Source: DASXYU01 sp036502295 (lineage in GTDB: Bacteria; Actinomycetota; Actinomycetes; Mycobacteriales; Jatrophihabitantaceae). Taken from it: DNA of 6,280 nucleotides. The position numbers and the translations under genes are program-made. Within the stretch, counting starts at the first letter, position 1; each line of letters starts with the position of its first letter. Below the pieces are notes generated by a model. It ran no database searches. It had not been told where the DNA came from and worked only from the letters and a program-made list of their open reading frames with translations. Location: contig DASXYU010000050.1 of the NCBI GenBank assembly GCA_036502295.1, positions 1 to 6,280 on the forward strand. The letters run 5' to 3'. This document shows, in pieces, positions 1 through 5,393 of this stretch.

Positions 1-483
1 CCAGCGACGGCCGAGGACGGAGCGCAGACGGGCAGCGACCTCCTGTGGTGATTGAGTAGCGCTCCCCGAACGGGTGTCGAAACCAACCGAGGAGGTGGTG
101 AAACTCGCGGACTCGGGAAGGCGGTCGAGGTTGCGCGGCGCAGGCAGCGGGGCGCGGAGCATCGCGCGGGCGTGCAGCCGGATACGCGGGATGAGGCAGC
201 CGACAAGCGAGACGAAGAGCAGCAGGTAGATGGCGCTGAACCACACCGAGCCGAAGACGTCGAACATGCCGACGTGGTTGAGGAACTGTCCCCAGCCACC
301 GTGGTCGGTGATGTAGCTGTTCGTCTTGTCGGGGTTGAGCGGACGCTGCGGCAGGATCGAGCCGGGCACCGCCGCCACCGCGAGCAGGAACAGCAGGATG
401 AGCGCTGTGCGCATCGAGGTGAGGGTGCGCCAGATGCGCCGCCAGCCGTGCAGCAGCGGTCGGGTCGCCGTCGTGATACTCAC
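1..483 (-). CDS. resB: Cytochrome c biogenesis protein ResB (Ccs1 family), N-terminal part, cut by window edge
   Basis: ResB is the membrane partner of CcsA in system II cytochrome c maturation. The complex moves haem to the outer face of the membrane and attaches it to apocytochrome c. The reading frame stays open from GTG at 483 to position 1, giving 161 residues; the remainder lies beyond the left edge. Visible are a basic, Trp-rich cytoplasmic start (W14-R-R), a first membrane segment at about 24-41 followed by PGS.LPQR (40-47), a short outside loop, and a second segment at about 80-98 preceded by GMFDVFGSVWF and ended by IPRIR. This matches the first helix pair of actinobacterial ResB proteins. 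The GTG shares four bases with the ccdA stop (GTGA), and a GGGGA stretch about 7 nt upstream can serve as ribosome binding site. The overlap suggests translational coupling to ccdA. Family assignment is firm; the missing part was not seen. Confidence 0.9.
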   Translation of the reverse strand, partial: MSITTATRPLLHGWRRIWRTLTSMRTALILLFLLAVAAVPGSILPQRPLNPDKTNSYITDHGGWGQFLNHVGMFDVFGSVWFSAIYLLLFVSLVGCLIPRIRLHARAMLRAPLPAPRNLDRLPESASFTTSSVGFDTRSGSATQSPQEVAARLRSVLGRRW

Positions 484-1229
484 AGACTGATCCCCGACGC
501 GGGGCCGACGCGAGACCGGAGCTGGTCCATCCAGGTGTTCCACTCACCGCTGACCAGCAGGATGCCGATGACGATGAGCAGCGTGCCGCCGATGGCGCTC
601 ACCCAGCGCCGGTGCTTGCGGACAAAGGCGAGGGCGCCAGCGACCCAGCCGAAGCCGAGGGCGACGAGGATGAACGGCACGCCGAGGCCGAGGCAGTAGA
701 AGAACATCAGGAGCGCGCCCCGCCCCGCTGACGCCTGGGTGAACGACATCAGATTGATCGCGCCGAAGGTCGGGGTGAGGCACGGCGCCCAGGCGAGACC
801 GAAGGCGGCGCCGAGCAGCGGCGCTCCGAGCAGGCCAGCACGTGGCAGCTTGTGGATGCGGAACTCGCGCTGCATGAAGCCGAAGCCGCCGAGGAAGACG
901 ACGCCCATACCGATCGTGACGATGCCGAGAATCCGCTCGATACCCAGCGCGTGATCGCGGAACCATGAGCCGAGCGCTCCGAAAAAGACGCCCTGGATCA
1001 CGAAGATGACGGTGAAGCCGAGGACGAAAAGGAAGGCACCGCCGACCATTCGCCGCTGGCTGTTTTTACCCTCGCCGGAAAGGCCCGCAACGTAGGAGAG
1101 GTAGCCGGGGACGAGCGGCAGGACGCAGGGCGAGAGGAATCCGACGACACCGACGAGGACGGCCACACAGGCCGCCACGATCAACGGACCGTCTTTCACC
1201 GTGTTCTCGAAGCCGCTGGCGAGCACCAT
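480..1229 (-). CDS. ccdA: Cytochrome c biogenesis protein CcdA (DsbD transmembrane-domain family)
   Basis: CcdA passes reducing equivalents from cytoplasmic thioredoxin across the membrane to an extracytoplasmic thioredoxin-like protein, which keeps haem-binding cysteines of apocytochrome c reduced. The 249-residue product has about six hydrophobic segments (roughly 15-33, 63-84, 99-118, 133-153, 170-198, 211-228), the usual number for CcdA. The two expected redox cysteines are present: C35 in GFLSPCVLPLVPGYLS and C150 in LAWAPCLTPT, each beside the conserved prolines. Cys21 and a cysteine in FFYCLGLG are additional and lie inside helices. The ATG overlaps the stop of the upstream thioredoxin-like gene by one base (TGATG), with GAGG four bases before it, so these two genes are probably translated together. 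The electron acceptor is most likely that upstream lipoprotein, inferred from the gene order. No sign of damage. Confidence 0.95.
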   Translation of the reverse strand: MVLASGFENTVKDGPLIVAACVAVLVGVVGFLSPCVLPLVPGYLSYVAGLSGEGKNSQRRMVGGAFLFVLGFTVIFVIQGVFFGALGSWFRDHALGIERILGIVTIGMGVVFLGGFGFMQREFRIHKLPRAGLLGAPLLGAAFGLAWAPCLTPTFGAINLMSFTQASAGRGALLMFFYCLGLGVPFILVALGFGWVAGALAFVRKHRRWVSAIGGTLLIVIGILLVSGEWNTWMDQLRSRVGPASGISL

Positions 1230-1837
1230 CAGGCCTCGGCGGTCAACGAGTCGAGCATGGGCTCGAGATCCTTGGCCGTCATCTTGTCGAGGTAGACGAC
1301 GGCGATCTTGCCGTGCTTGTCGACGATCACGGTGAAGGGCAGCGAACGCGACGGGATCTTGCCCAGCTCAAGCGCGGTCTCACCCTTTTCGTCCCAGACG
1401 TTGGGGTAGGAGATGTCGTTGTTCGCGACAAAGGTCTTGCCGCCGTCGTGGGTGTCCTTGGTGTCGATCCCGACGAACTTCACGCCCTTGCTCTTGTAGG
1501 CGCGGTAGACGAGGTCGAACTGGGGGCTCTCGACGGTGCAGGGGCCGCACCACGCCGCCCAGAAGTTGATGACGACGACACTGCCGAGATCGTCCTTCAG
1601 CGAATAGGTGCCATTGCCGTCGATCAGCTTCTCGGTGAAGAGTCCCGCGTCCTTGCGCTCACCGATCGGATAGGTCTTGCCCAGGTCGGTGGCGCTGACG
1701 AAGCGGAAGGCGTTCGGGTCGCTGCTGACGGCGTCCTTGCCGGTGCAGGCGGCGAGCAGGGTGGCGACAGCCACAGCCAGTACGGCAACGGTGAATCGGC
1801 GGGCGGTGGACATCCCGTCCAGTGTCCGATACGCCAT
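1229..1837 (-). CDS. TlpA/ResA-like thiol-disulfide oxidoreductase lipoprotein (CcsX role)
   Basis: This is an extracytoplasmic thioredoxin-fold protein, probably the reductant of apocytochrome c, recharged by CcdA. The 202 residues begin with a basic n-region (ARR at 12-14), a hydrophobic stretch (15-30) and a lipobox L28-A-A-C31, so the mature protein should be a lipoprotein held at the outer membrane face. The thioredoxin domain spans roughly 60-200, with INFWAAWCGPC ending at C100 (active site C97-G-P-C100), the family's usual GIDTKD segment (123-128), and the cis-proline in SLPFTVIVD at P167. The start is uncertain. ATG at 1837 has no good Shine-Dalgarno sequence, while an in-frame ATG at 1813 (residue 9) leaves a compact lipoprotein signal and may be the true start. 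It is the first gene of the overlapping set with ccdA and resB, placed after the hairpin at 1865-1919. ResA is the name by analogy; Rv0526 is the expected mycobacterial counterpart. Confidence 0.93.
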   Translation of the reverse strand: MAYRTLDGMSTARRFTVAVLAVAVATLLAACTGKDAVSSDPNAFRFVSATDLGKTYPIGERKDAGLFTEKLIDGNGTYSLKDDLGSVVVINFWAAWCGPCTVESPQFDLVYRAYKSKGVKFVGIDTKDTHDGGKTFVANNDISYPNVWDEKGETALELGKIPSRSLPFTVIVDKHGKIAVVYLDKMTAKDLEPMLDSLTAEA

Positions 1838-1864
1838 TAAGAGCCCGTGAACCGCCCTGCCTTC

Positions 1865-1919
1865 CTCAACTTTTGGTCTTGAGTCAGGCGATTGCCTGAC
1901 TCAAGACCAAAAGTTCGAG
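1865..1919 (-). terminator. Long near-perfect hairpin after the hemL-phosphatase genes, probable terminator
   Basis: The 22 bases at 1868-1889 are the exact reverse complement of 1894-1915, with a 4-base loop (gatt on the plus strand, 1890-1893). Three more pairs (1865-1867 with 1917-1919) form if C1916 bulges out. The stem begins a few bases after the TAA of the phosphatase gene and ends about 27 bases before the ATG of the thioredoxin-like gene, so in transcription order it closes the hemL unit. The arm is only about 45% GC, well below its surroundings. No run of U follows on the minus strand, so it departs from the textbook intrinsic terminator; U-poor hairpins are common in actinobacteria. 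It could instead be a repeat-family element or an mRNA-stabilising or processing structure. The inverted repeat is certain; the function is inferred. Confidence 0.7.
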
Positions 1920-1922
1920 AGT

Positions 1923-2576
1923 TTAAGCGCCGGCGCCGTGTCCGGGGCCTAGCGCGGCCGCAGGCTCGGTGTAGTTCACATCGACGATGGTGTCGCCGGC
2001 GAACGTGAAGGATGTCACCGAGGCGAGTGCGCATTGCCGCTTGCGTGGGTCGTGCGGCAGTCGCTTGCCCTCGGCTAGGCGGCGGACGATGACGACAGGC
2101 AGCTGGTGACTGACGCAGACCGCCTCGCCGCCGGCGACACCGGCCGCAGCGGCGGCTTCCTCGGCAGCGTCGCGCGCAGCGTGCAGTGCCGCCATCATCC
2201 GCGCCGCGATCTGCACGTAGGGCTCGCCCCACGACGGCTTCAGCGGGTTGTAGAAGTACTTGTAGTTGGCGAGGTCGGTGAAGAGTCCCTTGCCTCCGGC
2301 GACCTTGCGTCCCTGCAGTGCATTGCCGGCTTCGATGAGCCGCTCGTCGAGGTTGACGCTGTGGCCGGTGGCGGCGGCCAGCGGCACGGCGGTCTGCTGG
2401 GCACGCTCCAGCGGCGACGAAACAAGGTGGACGATCGGACGTCCGGTGAAGAAGTGCGTGGCGAGTTCGGCCTGCTGCTCACCGAGTTCGCTGAGCCGGT
2501 AGCCGGGCAGTCGCCCGTAGAGGACCCCCTCCGGGTTGTAGACCTCGCCGTGCCGCAGCAGGTGCACCACCGTCAT
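1923..2576 (-). CDS. Histidine phosphatase family protein (phosphoglycerate mutase-like)
   Basis: This is a 217-residue member of the histidine phosphatase superfamily, which transfers phosphate through a phosphohistidine. The catalytic set is visible: R8-H9-G10-E11 near the start (phospho-accepting His9), R58 in SSPLERAQQT, the likely proton donor E82 in LIEAGN, and H157 in VSHQLP. Family members hydrolyse many small phosphate esters; the substrate cannot be told from sequence. A true glycolytic mutase is unlikely given the context and the short, acid-donor-containing form. Its 4-bp overlap with the end of hemL (ATGA) fixes the ATG at 2576, with AAAGGCGG just upstream; the open frame extends further upstream but that part lies within hemL. 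Rv0525 occupies the same place in M. tuberculosis, which argues for a function tied to haem or cytochrome synthesis, though none is known to me. Alanine-rich stretch 129-149 is probably helical. Confidence 0.9.
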   Translation of the reverse strand: MTVVHLLRHGEVYNPEGVLYGRLPGYRLSELGEQQAELATHFFTGRPIVHLVSSPLERAQQTAVPLAAATGHSVNLDERLIEAGNALQGRKVAGGKGLFTDLANYKYFYNPLKPSWGEPYVQIAARMMAALHAARDAAEEAAAAAGVAGGEAVCVSHQLPVVIVRRLAEGKRLPHDPRKRQCALASVTSFTFAGDTIVDVNYTEPAAALGPGHGAGA

Positions 2577-3904
2577 GCCGCGACCGCCTTTGCGGCTGCT
2601 TCGGCAGCTGTAGGCAGTGCCGCCTCGATCTTCTCGAAGACGATATCGTCCATTGCGGCGTTGACGAACCATGCCTCGAAGGCGCTCGGTGGCAGGTAGA
2701 TCCCGGCGTCGAGCATCGCGTGGAAGAACGGGCCGTACCGCCACGTCTGCGCGGCCTTCGCCTCGTCGAAGGTGGTGACGTCCTTCTCGGCGAAGAAGAC
2801 GGAGAAGAGGTTGCCGGCGTACTGCACCGTGTGTGTCACGCCCGCCGCGGCGAGGGCGTCGCCGACGAGACCGCCGATCGTCCTCGCATTGCGGTCCAGC
2901 GCCGCATAGACATCGGCCGTCGCGTTGCGCAACGTCGCGAGGCCGGCGGCGACAGCAACGGGATTGCCGCTGAGGGTGCCCGCTTGGTACACCGGTCCGA
3001 TAGGTGCGAGGTGGGCCATGATCTCGGCGCGTCCTCCGAAAGCCGCGGCCGGAAGGCCTCCGCTCATGACCTTGCCGAAGGTGAAGAGGTCAGCCTCGAC
3101 CGGGTCGAGCCCGTACCAACCGGCCGACGAAACGCGGAAGCCGGTCATCACCTCATCCAGGATGAGCAGTGCGCCGTTGGCCGCGGTGATCTCGCGCAGT
3201 CCGGAGTTGAAGCCCCGCAGCGGCGCCACCGCTCCCATGTTGCCGGCGGCTGCCTCCGTGATGACACAGGCGATGTCGTCGTAGGCGGCGAAGGCCGCGC
3301 GGACGGCATCGAGGTCGTTGTACGGCAGGACGATCGTCTCGGCGGTCTGTGCGGCGGTGACACCGTCGGTGTCCGGGTGCGCGAAGGTGACGACGCCACT
3401 ACCGGCCGCGGCGAGCAGCGCGTCGACGTGGCCGTGATAGCAGCCGGCGAACTTGATGATGCGGTGCTTGCCGGTGGCGCCGCGGGCGAGGCGGATCGCC
3501 GACATCGTCGCCTCCGTACCGGAGTTCACCAGACGCACCTGCTCCAGCGGGGAGCTGGATCCCCCGGCGTCACCGCGAGCGGCGGCGACCCGGCGCAGCA
3601 GCTCTTCCGCGAGCTCGACCTCACCCTCGGTCGGCGCCCCGAACGACAGCCCTGAGGACGCCGTCCGCCGCACCGCCTCGACCACGGCCGGGTGGGCGTG
3701 GCCGAGAATCATCGGCCCCCACGAGGCGACGAGGTCCACGTACGTCCTGCCGTCGGCGTCGGTGAGGTATGGGCCGGAGCCGCTCACCATGAATCGCGGC
3801 GTGCCCCCCACTGCGCGGAAGGCGCGGACCGGCGAGTTCACACCTCCGGGAATGACACGTTGCGCACGGGCGAACAGGTCAGCAGAGACCGGAGCATCAG
3901 ACAC
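2573..3904 (-). CDS. hemL: Glutamate-1-semialdehyde 2,1-aminomutase (GSA aminotransferase)
   Basis: HemL is a cytoplasmic PLP enzyme that converts glutamate-1-semialdehyde to 5-aminolevulinate in the C5 route to tetrapyrroles. Its product feeds HemB, whose gene end lies at the right edge. With the GTG start at 3904 the protein has 443 residues, normal for the family. Seen in order: FARAQRVIPGGVNSPVR (about 11-27), the PLP-phosphate region NSGTEATMSAIRLAR (127-141), YHGH (156-159), DEVMTGFR (250-257, Asp for the pyridine nitrogen), and TFGKVMSGGLP with the Schiff-base lysine K278. The usual EPVAGNMG reads EAAAGNMG here; I believe such variants occur in actinobacteria and do not suggest loss of function. 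A TTG codon at 3934 opens the same frame 10 codons earlier, but the GTG has GGGAGG 8 bases upstream, so it is preferred. The gene overlaps the phosphatase gene by 4 bp. Confidence 0.96.
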   Translation of the reverse strand: MSDAPVSADLFARAQRVIPGGVNSPVRAFRAVGGTPRFMVSGSGPYLTDADGRTYVDLVASWGPMILGHAHPAVVEAVRRTASSGLSFGAPTEGEVELAEELLRRVAAARGDAGGSSSPLEQVRLVNSGTEATMSAIRLARGATGKHRIIKFAGCYHGHVDALLAAAGSGVVTFAHPDTDGVTAAQTAETIVLPYNDLDAVRAAFAAYDDIACVITEAAAGNMGAVAPLRGFNSGLREITAANGALLILDEVMTGFRVSSAGWYGLDPVEADLFTFGKVMSGGLPAAAFGGRAEIMAHLAPIGPVYQAGTLSGNPVAVAAGLATLRNATADVYAALDRNARTIGGLVGDALAAAGVTHTVQYAGNLFSVFFAEKDVTTFDEAKAAQTWRYGPFFHAMLDAGIYLPPSAFEAWFVNAAMDDIVFEKIEAALPTAAEAAAKAVAA

Positions 3905-3965
3905 CCCGCCATCCTCCCAGGACGAATGCGGCAAGATCTAAGAGGACTCCGGGGAAAGGAAAAAC
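3905..3965. promoter_or_regulatory. Divergent spacer between hemL and the dehydrogenase; must hold both promoters
   Basis: These 61 bases separate two divergent genes, so both promoters and both ribosome binding sites must lie here or within the neighbouring coding sequence. The plus-strand gene has AAAGGA at 3955-3960, five bases before its ATG. The centre is less GC-rich and contains the palindrome AGATCT (around 3934-3939), which gives weak -10-like matches on both strands (for example TAGATC on the minus strand). I could not identify a convincing -35 box or an operator, so exact promoter positions are not claimed. Confidence 0.45.
3913..3918 (-). promoter_or_regulatory. Strong Shine-Dalgarno sequence fixing the hemL start
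   Basis: On the minus strand GGGAGG precedes the GTG at 3904 by 8 bases, an ideal spacing. It lies inside the reading frame that would be used from the upstream TTG at 3934. This decides the start in favour of GTG and shortens the protein by 10 residues compared with the longest frame. Confidence 0.75.
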
Positions 3966-4730
3966 ATGAAAATCGAAGGCAGCGTCGCGGTCATCAGCGG
4001 TGGGGCGTCGGGGCTCGGTAACGCGACGGCGAAGCGGTTGGTCGCTGCCGGTGCCAAGGTCCTCCTCATGGACCTGCCGTCCTCCCGGGGTGCCGCGGCA
4101 GCAGCGGAACTCGGGTCAAGTGCGGTCTTCGCGCCGACTGACGTCACCGATGAAAAGCAGGTCGCGGCGGCCCTCGATGCGGCGGCGGCGCTCGGCCCAG
4201 TGCGCATCGCGGTGAACTGCGCCGGTGTCGCCGACCCCGGGCGCGTGCTCAACGGCAGGGGCGTGGTGCTGGCGCTCGGCGCCTTCGCGAAGGTGATCAA
4301 CGTCAACCTCATCGGCACCTTCAACGTGATCCGGTTGGCTGCGGAGCGCATCGCGGCGAACGAGCCCGTCGACGGTGAGCGCGGCGTCATCATCAACACG
4401 GCCTCCGTCGCCGCCTTCGACGGGCAAGTGGGGCAGGCGGCCTACGCCGCGTCGAAGGGCGGCGTCGTGGGCATGACGCTGCCGATCGCCCGCGACCTCG
4501 CGGACAAGCAGATTCGCGTCATGACCATCGCCCCGGGGCTCTTCCTCACGCCGATGCTGGAGGGGCTGCCGCAGGAGGCCCAGGACTCGCTCGGCAAGCA
4601 GACCCCGCACCCGGCTCGCCTCGGCAAGCCGGACGAGTACGCGCAGCTCGCCGAGCACATCGTCCTCAATCCCATGCTCAACGGCGAGGTGATCCGCCTC
4701 GACGGCGCGATCCGGATGGCCCCGCGCTAG
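3966..4730 (+). CDS. Short-chain dehydrogenase, 3-hydroxyacyl-CoA dehydrogenase type 2-like
   Basis: This is a classical short-chain dehydrogenase/reductase of 254 residues, the normal length. It resembles the HSD10/type-2 3-hydroxyacyl-CoA dehydrogenase group, which oxidises the 3-hydroxyl of acyl-CoAs with NAD in beta-oxidation or branched-chain amino acid breakdown. Seen in order: the Rossmann glycine motif G12-G-A-S-G16-L-G18; D36 at the end of the second strand, which favours NAD over NADP; D59-V60; N84-C-A-G87; N114 in NVNLIGTF; S147 in INTASVAAFDGQVGQ; and Y160-A-A-S-K164. The catalytic Asn, Ser, Tyr and Lys are all present. The segments AFDGQVGQAAYAASKGG and MTIAPGLFLTPML are typical of this subgroup. 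ATG at 3966 has AAAGGA five bases upstream. It is the only plus-strand gene, divergent from hemL and convergent with the membrane protein gene at 4760, so it is probably its own transcription unit. The exact substrate is inferred. Confidence 0.92.
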   Translation: MKIEGSVAVISGGASGLGNATAKRLVAAGAKVLLMDLPSSRGAAAAAELGSSAVFAPTDVTDEKQVAAALDAAAALGPVRIAVNCAGVADPGRVLNGRGVVLALGAFAKVINVNLIGTFNVIRLAAERIAANEPVDGERGVIINTASVAAFDGQVGQAAYAASKGGVVGMTLPIARDLADKQIRVMTIAPGLFLTPMLEGLPQEAQDSLGKQTPHPARLGKPDEYAQLAEHIVLNPMLNGEVIRLDGAIRMAPR

Positions 4731-4759
4731 TGGGCTCGACAAGCTCGGCGCCGCGGTGA

Positions 4760-5338
4760 TCAGCTGATCCAGAAACCGACCGGGGACGTTGCCTGTAGGA
4801 CGCCGACATCCAAACCGCGGGGTCTCAGTCCCGACGCCGAGACACCGCCCGACGCGTTAACTACAGCGAGCTCGGCTTTGGCGTGCCCCGCGTACTGGAG
4901 ATAGATCGCTACGAGCGCGGCGCTGAAAGTCCCACCCGCCGACTCGCCGTTGTCTTGGGGCGCTGCGGGAGCGTGCCGGATGGCAGTGGCGATCACGGAT
5001 GCTTGCGATGCGTCTATGTGGGTGAGGGTCGCCGCGCAGGGCTTCGCGTTCCACCCAGGTAGCCACACCACTATGGCGCCGACCGGATCGGGATCGACCC
5101 ATACCAGTCCGCCCATATTCCGCGGTCCGGAGATGCCGGCGAAGCGACAGTCAGACGATGTGGCGACCGGTTGCGGCGCCGACTTCGGAACAGAGACATA
5201 AGTGACCACGTTGCGGTTGCTGAGGTGCCGCAGCTCTGCGATGCCGAGGACGACCAGGACGGCGACAACAAGAGCGGACGCAACCCAACGTCCTCGCCGG
5301 TGCTTCGGCTTGAGAGCGGAAGTGCTCGTGAGCGTCAC
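4760..5338 (-). CDS. Uncharacterised single-pass membrane protein, paralog of the lipoprotein upstream
   Basis: I do not recognise this family. The 192-residue product has a short basic cytoplasmic end (KPKHRRGRW, 10-18), one hydrophobic segment (about 18-34) without a lipobox, and an outside domain. That domain holds two cysteines, C64 and C101, likely to form a disulfide bond. The core V79-P124 (WVD.., GAIVVWLPGWN, then C101 and the AIRHAP end) matches residues 71-116 of the lipoprotein encoded upstream at 27 of 46 positions by my alignment, and YLQYAG matches YFQYSG further on, so the two are paralogs. The GTG at 5338 is forced: TAG stops the frame 30 bases upstream and no other start precedes the membrane segment. 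No Shine-Dalgarno sequence is evident, and the GTG sits in a 7-bp inverted repeat. It lies 55 bp after the lipoprotein gene and is convergent with the dehydrogenase gene, with a 29-bp gap. Function unknown. Confidence 0.8.
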   Translation of the reverse strand: MTLTSTSALKPKHRRGRWVASALVVAVLVVLGIAELRHLSNRNVVTYVSVPKSAPQPVATSSDCRFAGISGPRNMGGLVWVDPDPVGAIVVWLPGWNAKPCAATLTHIDASQASVIATAIRHAPAAPQDNGESAGGTFSAALVAIYLQYAGHAKAELAVVNASGGVSASGLRPRGLDVGVLQATSPVGFWIS

Positions 5339-5352
5339 ACGAAGAGTGTGAC
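5334..5352 (-). repeat. Inverted repeat (7-bp arms, 5-base loop) over the GTG start at 5338
   Basis: GTCACAC (5334-5340) and GTGTGAC (5346-5352) are exact reverse complements separated by GAAGA. In the minus-strand mRNA this makes a small hairpin with a UCUUC loop, and the start codon of the membrane protein gene (5336-5338) falls in the 3' arm. It could mask the start codon or be a protein-binding operator. The repeat is seen directly; the role is a guess, and a 7-bp match can occur by chance. Confidence 0.5.
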
Positions 5353-5393
5353 CCGAGGTCGTGAGCTAGGCGAGCGTTGATGCGAAAGTCCCG

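Noticed and set aside
52..699. Long plus-strand open frame of 215 codons
   Set aside because: It is antisense to resB and ccdA, which are clearly recognisable families. The product is charged, Arg-rich and without domains, as expected for the opposite strand of GC-rich coding DNA.
2577..2744. Upstream extension of the phosphatase frame
   Set aside because: This part overlaps hemL in a different frame; the RHG catalytic motif belongs within ten residues of the start, and the ATG at 2576 overlaps the hemL stop in the typical ATGA manner.
2720..3655. Plus-strand open frame of 311 codons across hemL
   Set aside because: It lies wholly inside hemL on the opposite strand, has no recognisable motif and a composition typical of a GC-rich shadow frame.
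4116..4742. Minus-strand open frame of 208 codons across the dehydrogenase gene
   Set aside because: The plus-strand frame has every dehydrogenase motif; the minus-strand frame shows none and is rich in Arg, Asp and His.
4758..4769. 12-bp palindrome GATCAGCTGATC at the end of the membrane protein gene, considered as a bidirectional terminator for the convergent genes
   Set aside because: It has no loop, is short and includes the stop codon itself; a 12-bp palindrome is weak evidence. No other hairpin was found in the 29-bp gap between the convergent genes.
5334..5352. CRP/FNR-type operator
   Set aside because: The half sites have the opposite order (TCACA before TGTGA) to the usual TGTGA-N6-TCACA, and the spacer is 5 rather than 6.
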